The notes: generated by a model not told the origin, from the sequence alone. A stretch of 64,000 nucleotides of DNA from Citrobacter youngae (GCF_003818115.1 NZ_RPOI01000004.1:186001-250000); one strand, 5' to 3'. Shown: positions 39,601-49,890, numbered from the stretch's first letter. Numbers and translations: made by a program.

Positions 39601-41019
39601 TTATTGGCAGTAGCGGTCGCGCCAGTTGAGGATCGCCTTTTCAAAACAGGCGAACGGCGGGTGGACTATTCCGGCGCCGATCATACCGATCCCCGCGTCT
39701 TTGTGCGCAATTGCGGTGTTAATCACCGGCAGAATGCCGGTGCTGCCCACGCGCGTAATATCGATAGCGGTCGGTACGCCCATGAAACCCAGCAGCGGAA
39801 TGGTGACGTTGGGGTTTTCGCCGAGAGTGATTTCACGCATCTGGCGAGAGAAATCAACGGCCTCTTCGACCGTACCACCCACCAGTGCCACGATGGCCGG
39901 CGCCGTCGCCATGGCGAAACCGCCAATGCCGTAGGTTTCGGTGATCGCGCTATCGCCAATATCACGTCCGGAATCTTCCGGCTTGTAGCCTGCAAACATC
40001 GGGCCAATCACCTGCTGCGCCGGACCGGTAAACCACTGACCCGGTAAGCCGCTAATGCGCAGACCGAACTCAACGCCGTTACGCGCCATCGTCGTCACCA
40101 CGGTGCTGTATTCAATACCGTGGGCGGCGTCCATTGCGGCTTTACACATCGCCATCCAGGTCGGCCCGGAGAAGTAATCGCTGCTGAGGACGAACTCGAA
40201 CACCTCACGCTGCTGCTCAACCGGATAACCGGTCTGAATGATCCACGGCGTCAGCGCCTGAATCAGCAGCGCCGTCCCAGCGTTATTGCGGTTATGACAC
40301 TCATCGCCCATGTGCAGCGCCTGCGCCAGCATCAGGCGCAAGTCTATTTCTCCCGCCAGCTTCATGGCATCGCGCAGCATTAGGCCCAGCACATCACGCA
40401 TCCAGTTCAGACGATCGATAACGCTCTGATCGTTCGCGCCCATGCGCAGGATCTTCGCCATCTGCTCGCTCATATTGGTATATGCGCGGTTGCCGTAGGT
40501 TTTGTTCTCAACGATGTGCATAAACATGGATGCTGACGTCACACCCGCCATCGAGCCAACGCAGTCATGCTCGTGGCACGGAGAGAAGATAATTTCGCCC
40601 GAGGCGGCCAGTTCGGCGGCTTCATCCAGATCTTTCGCCAGGCCTTCAAACACCAGCGCCCCGGTGACCGCGCCCTTCATTGCGCCGCACATTTTTTCCC
40701 AGCGGATTGGCGGCCCGGCGTGCAGGATGGTGTTACGGGTCATCCCCGGCACGACATTGATTGCCTGGTCATAACCAATCAGCACCGGATGCGACTGGAT
40801 AATACGTTCCAGCGCCTGCTGGTTAGCTGCAGCGATTTTGTCTGCCAGCGGCGAATCGGCAATCTCGTCCAGTGCCGCAACCACCTGCATGTTGCCCTGG
40901 CCCGGCGGCGTCCAGTCGAGCTGGGTCACGGGAACGTTCTGCTTTTTCAGGTCATCGCTGAACATCGCGATACCGACGTTAATCACATTCAGCGGCTGGT
41001 TAAACAGCGTCTGGCTCAT
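39601..41019 (-). CDS. yahG: DUF1116 family protein YahG
   Basis: 472-residue DUF1116 protein, the same length as E. coli YahG and paralogous to YlbE/AllG. Conserved stretches: MFSDDLKKQNVPVTQLDWTPPGQG, GPPIRWEKMCGAMKGA, FSPCHEHDCVGSMAGVTSASMFMH, and RNGVEFGLRISGLPGQWFTGPA. The E. coli paralogue is one of three subunits (AllF-AllG-AllH) of oxamate carbamoyltransferase, so YahG is probably a subunit of a related carbamoyl-transferring enzyme. The start overlaps the yahF stop (TGATG). Confidence 0.92.
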   Translation of the reverse strand: MSQTLFNQPLNVINVGIAMFSDDLKKQNVPVTQLDWTPPGQGNMQVVAALDEIADSPLADKIAAANQQALERIIQSHPVLIGYDQAINVVPGMTRNTILHAGPPIRWEKMCGAMKGAVTGALVFEGLAKDLDEAAELAASGEIIFSPCHEHDCVGSMAGVTSASMFMHIVENKTYGNRAYTNMSEQMAKILRMGANDQSVIDRLNWMRDVLGLMLRDAMKLAGEIDLRLMLAQALHMGDECHNRNNAGTALLIQALTPWIIQTGYPVEQQREVFEFVLSSDYFSGPTWMAMCKAAMDAAHGIEYSTVVTTMARNGVEFGLRISGLPGQWFTGPAQQVIGPMFAGYKPEDSGRDIGDSAITETYGIGGFAMATAPAIVALVGGTVEEAVDFSRQMREITLGENPNVTIPLLGFMGVPTAIDITRVGSTGILPVINTAIAHKDAGIGMIGAGIVHPPFACFEKAILNWRDRYCQ

Positions 41020-42566
41020 CAGGCTTCCTCCCCTTTACAGATAAATTCACGCGCCAGCAATCCGGTGTTGGTGCTACTGCTCGCCCAGATAACACCAGCA
41101 TCAGTCAGCATCTGACACTGTTTTTCCAGCGATGGCGTATCCTGATCGGTTCCCAGCACATAGCCGAGGATCTCAAGCGGACGACCGTCTGCGGCGGCGA
41201 TCGCTTTGGCTTCAACGATCGCGTCGAGCATTACGCCAACCGGATCTTCATGCGATCCAAAGCCGAGGACGAAATCCATCACGATCACGCCAACTTCAGG
41301 ATCGCGCGCTTCCTGCAACAGACGACTAATGCGGTTGGTGGGATCGATCATCGGGTGCGGTTTACCGTTGGTGAAATCATCATCACCGAAATCAAGGAAG
41401 GTATGCGCGACGCTGCGATTGAGATCCGTGAGGCGGAATGCCGGGTCCGGATGAATGTTGCTGTACACTTCAGCATGTTTTTCCATGGCGGCAAACATCG
41501 CTTCATCGCACAGCGTGCCACCGCAGAACAAGCCACGGATGTACTTTTGCTGTGGCGTCAGACGGGCGCGAACCTCTTCAATCAGCGGCCAGTTGAGCGG
41601 ATGCAGATCCAGACTCTCTTTTTTCACGCCTGTCAGCAGTACCGCTTTCAGCGCAGCTTCTTTGGTGCCACGTGCGAACTGCAGCCCCACTTCATCCGCA
41701 GGCGCGGCATCACGTCCAAGGAAACACACCACCACGGGCTTATGACAGGCGCGTGCACGTTCCAGTACCTTGCGGGCCACCGCAGGTGCAGGCGGTTTGG
41801 AGATCAGTGCAATGATTTCGGTTTGCGGATCGGCTTCCAACATGCCAATCGCGTCAAGCATCATCAGGCCGCCAATCTTTTCACTCAGATCGCGTCCACC
41901 GGTGCCAATCAGTTGGGAAATCCCGCCGCCAAACTCGTGAATGCGTACGCTCAGTTCCTGGCTACCGGTACCGGACGCACCAATAATTCCGATGTTGCCG
42001 CGACGCACTGCGTTGCCAAAACACAGCGCCGCGCCGTTAATAATGGCGGTTCCGCAGTCTGGCCCCATCATCAACAGCCCTTTTTCGTGCGCCAGTTGCT
42101 TAAGCGTCAGCTCGTCTTCAAGAGAGACGTTGTCAGAGAACAACATCACGTTGAGGTTATTTTGCAGCGCCTGACGCGCTTCACGCGCGGCAAACAGGCC
42201 ATTGACCGAGATCACCGCCAGGTTGCTGTCAGGAACATGTTTCTTCGCGCTGGCCAGCGTGGCATAGCGCGCTTCGTGCTGGCCGCCCTGCTCTTTATGC
42301 GTGAACAGATCCTCAATCGCCACCAGCGTCTGCTCGTTCGCCGCTTCGCTGGCGCCTTTAATGACAATCATCAGATCGCCACTTTTCGCCTCTTCCAGTT
42401 CAGGCGTGAGCAAGCCGAGATTCTTCAGCACGCCCTTATTCATTTCTGTCGCCATCGCCACGAACGCCTGCTCCACACCATCGAGCTTATTTGCGCGTGT
42501 TGAAATAGACATCAGTGAGACAGAATCAAAGTACGTATTCTTTTTAACAACTATCCTGATCGACAT
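41019..42566 (-). CDS. yahF: FdrA-type acyl-CoA synthetase-like protein YahF
   Basis: 515-residue protein with succinyl-CoA-synthetase-like folds. The family-typical MMGPDCGTAIINGAALCFGNAVRRG and a Rossmann-like GIIGASGTGSQELSVRIHEFGGGISQLIGTGGRDLSEKIGG are present. It is paralogous to FdrA/AllF. Members of this family act with DUF1116 and DUF2877 partners in carbamoyl transfer rather than in simple CoA ligation. It overlaps yahE by 23 bp and yahG by 1 bp, pointing to a stoichiometric complex. Length equals E. coli YahF. Confidence 0.92.
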   Translation of the reverse strand: MSIRIVVKKNTYFDSVSLMSISTRANKLDGVEQAFVAMATEMNKGVLKNLGLLTPELEEAKSGDLMIVIKGASEAANEQTLVAIEDLFTHKEQGGQHEARYATLASAKKHVPDSNLAVISVNGLFAAREARQALQNNLNVMLFSDNVSLEDELTLKQLAHEKGLLMMGPDCGTAIINGAALCFGNAVRRGNIGIIGASGTGSQELSVRIHEFGGGISQLIGTGGRDLSEKIGGLMMLDAIGMLEADPQTEIIALISKPPAPAVARKVLERARACHKPVVVCFLGRDAAPADEVGLQFARGTKEAALKAVLLTGVKKESLDLHPLNWPLIEEVRARLTPQQKYIRGLFCGGTLCDEAMFAAMEKHAEVYSNIHPDPAFRLTDLNRSVAHTFLDFGDDDFTNGKPHPMIDPTNRISRLLQEARDPEVGVIVMDFVLGFGSHEDPVGVMLDAIVEAKAIAAADGRPLEILGYVLGTDQDTPSLEKQCQMLTDAGVIWASSSTNTGLLAREFICKGEEA

Positions 42567-43443
42567 AATTCCCTCCGGATCTGTGGCTCAGGGCGCAGGC
42601 ATCTGCCATGCCGTACAGCATGTCGCAGCCAGAACTTGAGCCGATATTTTTAATATCAGTTATATATTGCGTAGAAACGGGTTGTTGCTCATTAATAATA
42701 TGGTTCAGCAGTCGTGCGACACTTTCCCGATAGCGCTGATGAAAAGCCTCCTCCAGCGTAATTTTACTGAGTAATGTCGTATTATTTCCGTCACGCTGCA
42801 AGGCGGCTAAAAACTCTCCCCGATATTTTCCCAGCGGGTGTCCTGGAATAAATAAGATGGTACTTAGACCAACTAAATAATCATCCGATGATGGCGTCAG
42901 CCCAATCCCCAGACCAATTAAATGGCTGACCGCTGTAGAGATATTTTCTCCTGTACGCAACGCCGTCAGTAATGTTTGTCGGCGGTTGCGTAATTGACGG
43001 GTGATTTCCTGAAAAAACGGATTGTCACCCAGGTACAGAAATAATGTGTCGTCGCTTCTTAGCTGTTGGCGGATAACCCCTTCCCAGCGCTGCCAGTAAA
43101 CTGCGGCGAGGCTTACTGTATCTGGCGTCCACCGTGGTATGTGCCACGGCAGACAACCGGAAGTTTCTATCCATTTATCGTTGCCAACGGCTATCCCCGA
43201 CTCGGTAAAACTGACCCGTTCACCAGGGTAAAACAGGTCTTCACAATGCGTCAGCGCCAGCCGACAGCTGTTAGGCGCGTTATCACAATCTTCACTCAAT
43301 AACGTCAGCAGCCGCTGCTGTTCAGGTATCAACAGGTTTACCGCGTGGGAAAAAACCTGTTCAACCCGCCCCGTTCCCCGGAAAGCGAGAAACGCGCCGT
43401 CGGCGGTTAGCGCCCGAACGCATCGCCGTGATGGCGTGGCGAT
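42544..43443 (-). CDS. yahE: DUF2877 protein YahE; start codon non-canonical or lost
   Basis: DUF2877 (YlbF/AllH-like) protein with the family motif IGLGIGLTPSSDDYLVG. The first canonical in-frame start is a TTG at 43332, but coding-like sequence continues upstream in frame (GTGRVEQVFSHAVNL, typical of DUF2877 N-termini) back to the yahD stop. A strong Shine-Dalgarno (AGAGGAG, 43451-43457) sits seven bases before an ATC codon at 43443, which I take as the likely start (299 residues). No ATG, GTG or TTG occurs in frame between. Either ATC initiation or a point mutation of an ATG explains this. The 3' end overlaps yahF by 23 bp. Confidence 0.8.
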   Translation of the reverse strand: MATPSRRCVRALTADGAFLAFRGTGRVEQVFSHAVNLLIPEQQRLLTLLSEDCDNAPNSCRLALTHCEDLFYPGERVSFTESGIAVGNDKWIETSGCLPWHIPRWTPDTVSLAAVYWQRWEGVIRQQLRSDDTLFLYLGDNPFFQEITRQLRNRRQTLLTALRTGENISTAVSHLIGLGIGLTPSSDDYLVGLSTILFIPGHPLGKYRGEFLAALQRDGNNTTLLSKITLEEAFHQRYRESVARLLNHIINEQQPVSTQYITDIKNIGSSSGCDMLYGMADACALSHRSGGNYVDQDSC

Positions 43444-43458
43444 AGCGGCGCTCCTCTG

Positions 43459-44064
43459 TCAGGCTCCGGCGGCAATCAGCAGCTCGGCAATTTCGTGGTA
43501 ACCTTTCTCCCGCGCCAGTTCCAGCGGGGTTTTACCGTATTTATCCGTCATGTGCGGGTTCGCGCCATGGTCGAGCAGCAGCTTGACGATCTCCTGCTGC
43601 TTCGCGCCGCCGTCGTTAAGTACGATAGCTTCCAGCAGCGGCGTCCAGCCAACGAAATTGGTGTGGTTGACATTAATATCGGTATGCAGCAGCAGCTCGC
43701 GCACGATCTCAACATGACCTTTTTCGCTGGCAGGCGTAATGCCGACACCGCCAAAACGACTCAGACGCTCAAGATCCGGGTTAGCCGGTAATACCAAACG
43801 CAGTAGCGTTAAGTCATTTGTCAGGCAGCTAATCAGGAATGGATTAAAGCAGGTTTGATCTTGCTTATTAATATCAGCACCGGCGGCAATCAATAAAGAA
43901 ACACAATCGTAATGCTTATTCAGGCTGGCAATAATTATGGCAGTACGGCCCTGACGGTTGGTGGCATTAATATCCACATTTTTTTCCAGACAGGATTTTA
44001 ATCCTTCGACGTTACCCTGTTCTGCCGCCAGCAGAAATTCAGTAATAAGTTCTTTCTCTGACAT
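43459..44064 (-). CDS. yahD: Ankyrin-repeat protein YahD
   Basis: 201-residue protein made of ankyrin repeats: VDINATNRQGRTAIIIASLNKHYDCVSLLIAAGADINKQ, then VNHTNFVGWTPLLEAIVLNDGG and GANPHMTDKYGKTPLELAREKGYHEIAELLIAAGA. The start at 44064 has AGGAGAG upstream and gives the E. coli YahD length; the frame is open 31 codons further. No signal peptide, so cytoplasmic. It is the first gene of the yah operon and may serve as scaffold or chaperone for the YahEFG complex (inference). Confidence 0.92.
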   Translation of the reverse strand: MSEKELITEFLLAAEQGNVEGLKSCLEKNVDINATNRQGRTAIIIASLNKHYDCVSLLIAAGADINKQDQTCFNPFLISCLTNDLTLLRLVLPANPDLERLSRFGGVGITPASEKGHVEIVRELLLHTDINVNHTNFVGWTPLLEAIVLNDGGAKQQEIVKLLLDHGANPHMTDKYGKTPLELAREKGYHEIAELLIAAGA

Positions 44065-44322
44065 AATCACTCTCCTGCAGTTTTTTAGACTCTTCATATT
44101 TCCGATAACCTGAGAATAGCAACAGAGTTTAGAGAATAACATCCGCTTAAATTTCATTCATCGTAAGCGTGTCGATTGTTGAATCAAATTTAATAATGAG
44201 AGTAAAACGTGCTGTAGTGCAATCTTTCCCTTATGACGGAAGCCGTTTTAGCGATGAATCAGAGCCTGGGGAAATCAGGCGGTATGCAGCACGGATAGCG
44301 GGTCGCAACTAAAATACAGAAG

Positions 44323-44338
44323 TGTGATTGCCTTCAAA
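44323..44338. promoter_or_regulatory. Putative CRP site in the yahB-yahD gap
   Basis: TGTGATTGCCTTCAAA matches TGTGA-N6-TCACA at nine of ten core positions. The 392-bp gap between the divergent genes yahD and yahB is AT-rich and should also hold the YahB (LysR-type) site, which I could not place. Confidence 0.5.
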
Positions 44339-44456
44339 TCAAATGTAACCCTAGTGTTAAATTCTGTTCAAAACTGATTGCTCTCGATAAGGATTACAAA
44401 TACATTCAACAATCATCGTATCGTGGACATCGCAGCATGGTCTGAGGGGAGAACGG

Positions 44457-45386
44457 ATGAATTCAATTTTTACCGAGGAAAACCTGCTGGCCTTTACGAT
44501 GGCAGCGCGCTACAGCAGTTTCAGCAAGGCCGCTGAGGAGCTTGGCTTAACAACGTCGGCCATCAGCTACACCATCAAACGTATGGAGATGGGGCTCGAT
44601 GTGGTGCTGTTTACTCGCAGTACCCGCAGCATTGAGCTCACCGAGTCCGGTCGCTACTTCTTTCGCAAAGCAACCGACCTGCTGAATGACTTCCACGCCA
44701 TCAAGCGCAGCATCGATACTATCGCCCAGGGAATTGAAGCGAGGGTACGCATTTGCATTAACCAGTTGTTGTATACCCCACAGCATACTGCACGGCTGTT
44801 ACAGGTACTCAAAAAGCAGTTTCCGACCTGCCAGATAACCGTCACCACCGAGGTGTATAACGGCGTCTGGGATTCGATCATCAACAACCTCGCCAACATC
44901 GCTATCGGCGCGCCCGATACGTTACTGGACGGCGGCGGCATTGATTACACTGAGATTGGCGCGATCCGCTGGTCGTTTGCGATTGCCCCGGATCATCCGC
45001 TCGCCTTTATGCCTGAACCTATTTCTGAGAGCCAGCTGCGCCTGTACCCGAACATCATGGTGGAAGACACCGCGCACACCATTAACAAGAAGGTCGGCTG
45101 GCTGTTACACGGACAGGAGTCGATTCTGGTTCCTGATTTTAATACCAAGTGTCAGTGCCAGATTCTGGGTGAAGGCATCGGCTTTTTACCGGACTATATG
45201 GTACGCGAAGCGATGGAAAAGTCGCTGCTGGTCACGCGGCAGATCCACAACCCGCGTCAGGATTCACGCATGCTGTTGGCAACCCAGCACGCAGCAACCG
45301 GTCGCGTAACGCAGTGGATTAAAAAAGAGTTTGGCCCACAAGGGGTACTGACGGGGATTTATCAGGATCTGCTGCATCGGCAGTGA
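44457..45386 (+). CDS. yahB: LysR-family regulator YahB
   Basis: 309-residue LysR regulator divergent from the yahD-yahJ operon. The N-terminal HTH is NLLAFTMAARYSSFSKAAEELGLTTSAISYTIKRME, followed by an effector domain (EARVRICINQLLYTPQHTARLL). The GGGGAG ribosome binding site precedes the ATG by five bases. Orientation and length match E. coli yahB. It probably activates the operon in response to a pathway intermediate. Confidence 0.92.
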   Translation: MNSIFTEENLLAFTMAARYSSFSKAAEELGLTTSAISYTIKRMEMGLDVVLFTRSTRSIELTESGRYFFRKATDLLNDFHAIKRSIDTIAQGIEARVRICINQLLYTPQHTARLLQVLKKQFPTCQITVTTEVYNGVWDSIINNLANIAIGAPDTLLDGGGIDYTEIGAIRWSFAIAPDHPLAFMPEPISESQLRLYPNIMVEDTAHTINKKVGWLLHGQESILVPDFNTKCQCQILGEGIGFLPDYMVREAMEKSLLVTRQIHNPRQDSRMLLATQHAATGRVTQWIKKEFGPQGVLTGIYQDLLHRQ

Positions 45387-45387
45387 T

Positions 45388-45417
45388 GCGCCGGATAGCG
45401 GGGATGCGTTCCGGCGC
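45388..45417. terminator. Hairpin after yahB
   Basis: GCGCCGGA and TCCGGCGC form a perfect 8-bp stem around a 14-base loop in the gap between convergent yahB and yjdJ. It looks REP-derived and lacks a T run. Confidence 0.5.
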
Positions 45418-45428
45418 TCGTGTGATAA

Positions 45429-45701
45429 TCAGGCGCGAATATCGTCGTACTCGCGAGTTTTATCGAACTCATGTTTGGCAAACGGACACAGCGGAATAAC
45501 TTTGCGGTTTTCAGCGCGCATTTTCTCCACCACCTTCGCTACCAGCAGCTTACCCACGCCCTGACCTTTCAGACTGGGGTCGACATCGGTATGCTCAATG
45601 ATGCTCAGATGCTCGCCCGTCGGCACAAAAACAATCTCGGCGACCTGCTTGCCTTCAGCATCGTTCACATAAAATTTGTTGTGGCCTGCAAGAATTTCCA
45701 T
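45429..45701 (-). CDS. yjdJ: GNAT-like N-acetyltransferase YjdJ
   Basis: 90-residue minimal GNAT-fold protein with the acetyl-CoA loop [22 protein letters not shown] and the YjdJ-type ending [12 protein letters not shown]. Length equals E. coli YjdJ. It lies 11 bp downstream of yjdI on the same strand, the same pair as in E. coli. The substrate is unknown. Confidence 0.93.
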   Translation of the reverse strand: MEILAGHNKFYVNDAEGKQVAEIVFVPTGEHLSIIEHTDVDPSLKGQGVGKLLVAKVVEKMRAENRKVIPLCPFAKHEFDKTREYDDIRA

Positions 45702-45712
45702 GGTTCCCTCAC

Positions 45713-45943
45713 TTATTTCTGGCGATACTTCAGTGCACCACTCGGACAGGTATCAATAACCCTGATAACCGTCGCAACATCGACTTCATCCGGGATGATC
45801 CACGGTTTACGCTTCAGGTTAAAAAGCTTTGCGCTTCCTCGTACGCAATTACCCGAATGTTGGCACATCCCCGTGTTGAAATAGACATCAATCTTCTCGC
45901 CGGTATAGGCCCGGTAACCTGCATCCAGTAGTTCCTTATCCAC
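45713..45943 (-). CDS. yjdI: Divergent 4Fe-4S mono-cluster protein YjdI
   Basis: 76-residue protein with cysteines in [11 protein letters not shown] and DTCPSGAL, typical of the Fer4_19 divergent single-cluster ferredoxins. Length equals E. coli YjdI. Forms a two-gene unit with yjdJ. It could be an electron carrier or sensor; no function is established. Confidence 0.93.
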   Translation of the reverse strand: MDKELLDAGYRAYTGEKIDVYFNTGMCQHSGNCVRGSAKLFNLKRKPWIIPDEVDVATVIRVIDTCPSGALKYRQK

Positions 45944-46025
45944 GACATTGCCTCACATTTTTTTATTGTCTGGGTCTAATCATAGACCGATGCGAGGCTG
46001 AAGGAAGCCGCTGAAAGCAGAAATA

Positions 46026-46532
46026 TCACTCAGACCGTCTCTGCCACGACGGCTGCTGCTCTGGTGGCAAATACTCCAGCATCGCAGGCGTCGGTGGCGG
46101 CAGACGGTTATCGGCGATATCCCTGTCCACATCGATATGACTGATCTCACCACTTTCATGATGGTGAACCGTCAGCACCCTCGCCTTGTTCAGCTCGGTC
46201 ACCAGCTCGCGGGTAATGCGTAAACTTTCCGCCAGCTCATGCTCTTCCAGACCCGGTCTGCGACTGCGGCGTTCCACCCGGAAACGAAACTGGTTGTACT
46301 TAGCCCAACCAATTAGCACCAGACCATTGACCAGGGCAATAAGAATGTAAAACGTCACCGTATCCAGGGTCGTGAAAAAGGGGCGAACCCCTATATGCGG
46401 TGAATGCGCCAGTGCGACGATCAACCCTTTATAAATCAGGTATAAGAACCCAATCCAGGCAATAAGCGTCAACACGACGTCGATCACCCGCGGCAGCAGA
46501 CGCCGTTCGGTAAAAATCAGCGGTTGGTTCAT
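46026..46532 (-). CDS. pgaD: Poly-beta-1,6-N-acetylglucosamine synthase accessory protein PgaD
   Basis: 168-residue inner-membrane partner of PgaC, needed for PNAG synthesis and for c-di-GMP control. Two hydrophobic helices ([22 protein letters not shown] and [20 protein letters not shown]) are followed by a cytoplasmic tail. It is about 30 residues longer than E. coli PgaD (137), with a Pro-rich tail [17 protein letters not shown]. The start overlaps pgaC by 4 bp. Last gene of pgaABCD. Confidence 0.9.
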   Translation of the reverse strand: MNQPLIFTERRLLPRVIDVVLTLIAWIGFLYLIYKGLIVALAHSPHIGVRPFFTTLDTVTFYILIALVNGLVLIGWAKYNQFRFRVERRSRRPGLEEHELAESLRITRELVTELNKARVLTVHHHESGEISHIDVDRDIADNRLPPPTPAMLEYLPPEQQPSWQRRSE

Positions 46533-47863
46533 GATTCAATCCTCCCGATACCGCGATCAGGACTGACCCAGCGTGCCCTGCCGCGTTTGCGTTTGAGCAT
46601 CACTTTGGGGAACGCCACCAGCGTGGTGAACAGACTCAGCATCCAGTACACCACCGGGAACCAGATGATCCAGAACAATGAGGCCCCAATCCCTTTTTCA
46701 TAGCGCCGTTCAATCATCAGGCTCACCGCGAACTGCAACAGGCAGACCACGCCGAGGATAAGTCCAGTGAAGGCTGGCGGGAACAGATGCTGAACATACA
46801 GCGTGTCTGGCATCGGGAATAGCAGCCCTAACAGGAACAGCACGATACTAACCGCATACGCAAATGCCCACGCGGTAGAGAAACAGAACTCAAGGAACAG
46901 CGGCCACATACGGCGGAATTCCCACGACCACAGGCGGCGCATGTTAACGATAAACACCTCCGCACCACCTTGTGCCCAGCGCAGGCGCTGTTTCCACAGT
47001 CCTTTCAATGTTTCAGGCATCAGGATCCAGCACAGCGCGCGCGGCTCAAAGAATACCGACCAGTGGCGTAATTGCAGCTTCCAGCTGATGTCGATATCTT
47101 CGGTGATCATGTCCGGGCTCCAGTAGCCAACTTCAGCCAACGCCCGGCGACGAAACGCGGCAACGACACCTGAAACAGTAAATATCTGCCCGTAGACTCG
47201 CTGGGTACGCTTGATTAAGCCGATAATCGACGAGAACTCACCGACCTGTACGCGGCCAATTAACGTCGAGCGGGTACGAATACGCGGGTTACCGGTCACC
47301 GCACCAACGCGCGGGAACTGGATAAGCGGAGCCACGATATAGGCGACGGCATCACGATCCAGTAACGCATCCCCATCGATGCACACCAGGTAATCACTGC
47401 GCGCTGCAGCTGCGCCGGTCTTAAGAGCCAGGGCTTTCCCCTGGTTTTCCGCTAAGTGAATCACTCGCAGGCTTGGGTACTCTGTTGCCAGCTGTTCCAG
47501 AACATCGTGCGTGTCATCCGTCGAACCATCATTGATGGCAATAACTTCAATATTCTTATATCGCTGGGCCAGTGCGGCCTCGATCGTTTCGCGCGCGTTG
47601 ATCCCTTCGTTAAAACACGGGATCAAAATCGAGACCAGCGGATTTCCCTCCAAAGTAGGCGGCGGCGTTTCATCTCCCCATTTCCAGTGACGCTCACGGT
47701 AAAACCAGAAATAGACCCCGCCGCTTATCCACAATGCAGACATGAACAAGGGCCAGAAGAAGACAAAGTTCAACATCACTTCACCCGTGAAGACGACAGC
47801 CACGCCAAACGGCAGGCTGAACATCAGGCAAAGTATCAGGAAAGCAATTATGCGATCGGTCAT
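46529..47863 (-). CDS. pgaC: Poly-N-acetylglucosamine synthase PgaC
   Basis: 444-residue family-2 glycosyltransferase that polymerises UDP-GlcNAc into beta-1,6-linked poly-GlcNAc at the inner membrane. Motifs: [38 protein letters not shown] and QRLRWAQGG (the QxxRW motif), flanked by N- and C-terminal transmembrane helices. It overlaps pgaB by 4 bp and pgaD by 4 bp. Confidence 0.96.
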   Translation of the reverse strand: MTDRIIAFLILCLMFSLPFGVAVVFTGEVMLNFVFFWPLFMSALWISGGVYFWFYRERHWKWGDETPPPTLEGNPLVSILIPCFNEGINARETIEAALAQRYKNIEVIAINDGSTDDTHDVLEQLATEYPSLRVIHLAENQGKALALKTGAAAARSDYLVCIDGDALLDRDAVAYIVAPLIQFPRVGAVTGNPRIRTRSTLIGRVQVGEFSSIIGLIKRTQRVYGQIFTVSGVVAAFRRRALAEVGYWSPDMITEDIDISWKLQLRHWSVFFEPRALCWILMPETLKGLWKQRLRWAQGGAEVFIVNMRRLWSWEFRRMWPLFLEFCFSTAWAFAYAVSIVLFLLGLLFPMPDTLYVQHLFPPAFTGLILGVVCLLQFAVSLMIERRYEKGIGASLFWIIWFPVVYWMLSLFTTLVAFPKVMLKRKRGRARWVSPDRGIGRIES

Positions 47864-49887
47864 TTTTGCGGGTACCAGTATGAGGAGAACGTCGAACGAA
47901 TCTCTGACATCTCAGGTTTATCGCTGATGAAATCATCCGGGTAATAGCCGTAGTTGCCTGCGCCGCTTAACTTAAGCTGACGCATCCATTCGGCGAGCTG
48001 TTTACCGCTGATTTCGGCCTGTTCCCCGGATTTACGCCAGTCGCGTGCCTGCAGTTCAAACACGGTTTTATCCAGCGCGCCGGGCGTCTGTGCGACAGCA
48101 TTCACCAGTCGATCAAGCCAGGCGTTAGCATCATTGGCCGGGATCTGCTCCATAAATGGCATCGCCATGGGTGCCGTCCAGTCATAGGTATTCAGGAAAT
48201 CATTCAGGTTTTGCGCAAACCAGGCTTCACTTTCAGGCTCCAGTACCGGCATGGCGTAAATATTGCGCGCAGTTTGCACCTGTGGACCGCGAATATTACG
48301 CACAGACTGAGTCAGCTGTTTGGTGAAGTCGATCAGCATCTTACTTTTCAGGCGAGTCCAGCGCTCAAACGCCTGAGGGTTATTACGGATTTGCTCGATG
48401 CTTCCCGGAAGTCCTGCGGCACGGTAGGCGGCTAACGCCTCCGGCGACGCATCTTCAAAATCCGTCAGGAAGGCATCGTCATGGAACAAGATGCCTTTGA
48501 AGCTGGCGTGCTTCGCCAGGTCTTCGTAGATCTCGGTAATGCGCTGACGCGCTTCACTGCTCCAGGGTGAAAGACGGACATAGTTCTCGCGGTTGATCGC
48601 AGTACGTCCGGTTTTCGGATCCCATGCCGTTACACGCGGAATTGAGGCATCCAGATCGAAAGCCAGCACCGGCATCCAGGCGTACACGGTAACCCCTGCA
48701 CGGGTTTGTAACTGCCAGGAGATATAGTTAAACAGATCGGCGCGCATCGGCAGCCAGCGGTTAGGGAAATAGACCTCGCGAATGTTCCCGTCGCCTTTAG
48801 GGTCGGCATACGCCTGCAGGAAGACATGAGAGATACGCATGTCGTAGACACGCTGGATCAGCTTATCGATGTTGCGCTTCTGCTGGGCGGGGTCTTTGTC
48901 ATAGACGTAATCCAGATCGACATGCATCACGCGCATCGTCTGCGGTTCACGCACCTGAGCAACCTGACTGGCAAAACGCTTGAGCGATGGGTTATCAGAA
49001 ATCAGTACACGCGGGATATCATCAAGGAATGCCGCATTCGCCAGCCCTTCATTAAGCGTAAACGCCATCTTATAACCTTGCTCTTTGGCCAGGTTTAAGG
49101 TCGTACCGCTGGCGGCACCGTAAGGCCATACCCACGCACGTGGCGATTTCCCCGTTACCGCTTTAATTTTATTGGTGATCAAAGAGATATCGGTATTAAT
49201 ACGGCGATAGTATTGCTCGTCCGTTTCGTAAGTGCCGGTTTTCTTATCGTAGAGACGGTTTGCCACTGCAGGTTCTTTACTTCCCTGCGGGTTCGCCTCA
49301 GCACCGAAATGCGAGTTCCAGGTATGCGCGCCGATTTCCACCAACGGCGATTTGCCCATTTCCTCGACCATCTTCCAGGTGGCGAATTTGTCGCGCGCCG
49401 TCATCAGGCCACCAAAATCGACTTTTTTGTCCGCAGGGGCATCCACCCAGCTTCCAACCGGTGCCCAAAGGGCTGGCCAGTTGTAAGCTTTCAGCAGCGG
49501 CCAGACGCGGGTATAGAAACTGCTATACCCGTCATCAAAGGTGAGCAGAACCGCTTTTTCCGGCAGCACGATTTTACCGTCATGAGCATCCAGAATTTGC
49601 TGAACGCTGATCGGGTTATAGCCATTATCACGGAGCCAGGCTATTTGATCGCTCAGCGCGCTGGTACGCACAGAGAGGTAGCGCTGATCGGCTGCATCAT
49701 CCTCTACATCGTGATAACCCAGAACCAAAAAACTATTTTTCGGCCACGGGTGATCGGCCGTCAGCGGCGTTCTCTCATCAGGAGGAACGTAGCGAGGCGT
49801 CGTATTGTGCGCACTGCTGCACGCGGTAATCATCAACCAGCCAGCGATGAGTGCGCTAAGCCATAGGCATCTTTTCAGCATGAACAA
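47860..49887 (-). CDS. pgaB: Poly-beta-1,6-N-acetylglucosamine N-deacetylase PgaB
   Basis: 675-residue outer-membrane lipoprotein that partly de-acetylates PNAG for export. The signal peptide ends in the lipobox ITAC ([17 protein letters not shown], then ITAC). The NodB-like CE4 domain has LGYHDVEDD and [14 protein letters not shown] with catalytic Asp and metal ligands, and [10 protein letters not shown]. The C-terminal glycoside-hydrolase-like GHL13 domain follows ([27 protein letters not shown]). Four bp separate the start from the pgaA stop. Confidence 0.96.
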   Translation of the reverse strand: MFMLKRCLWLSALIAGWLMITACSSAHNTTPRYVPPDERTPLTADHPWPKNSFLVLGYHDVEDDAADQRYLSVRTSALSDQIAWLRDNGYNPISVQQILDAHDGKIVLPEKAVLLTFDDGYSSFYTRVWPLLKAYNWPALWAPVGSWVDAPADKKVDFGGLMTARDKFATWKMVEEMGKSPLVEIGAHTWNSHFGAEANPQGSKEPAVANRLYDKKTGTYETDEQYYRRINTDISLITNKIKAVTGKSPRAWVWPYGAASGTTLNLAKEQGYKMAFTLNEGLANAAFLDDIPRVLISDNPSLKRFASQVAQVREPQTMRVMHVDLDYVYDKDPAQQKRNIDKLIQRVYDMRISHVFLQAYADPKGDGNIREVYFPNRWLPMRADLFNYISWQLQTRAGVTVYAWMPVLAFDLDASIPRVTAWDPKTGRTAINRENYVRLSPWSSEARQRITEIYEDLAKHASFKGILFHDDAFLTDFEDASPEALAAYRAAGLPGSIEQIRNNPQAFERWTRLKSKMLIDFTKQLTQSVRNIRGPQVQTARNIYAMPVLEPESEAWFAQNLNDFLNTYDWTAPMAMPFMEQIPANDANAWLDRLVNAVAQTPGALDKTVFELQARDWRKSGEQAEISGKQLAEWMRQLKLSGAGNYGYYPDDFISDKPEMSEIRSTFSSYWYPQK

Positions 49888-49890
49888 TCC

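Noticed and set aside
41250..42503. 417-codon plus-strand open frame antisense to yahF
   Set aside because: It mirrors the yahF coding frame, has a low-complexity His/Arg/Gln-rich product and no ribosome binding site; yahF has clear family motifs.
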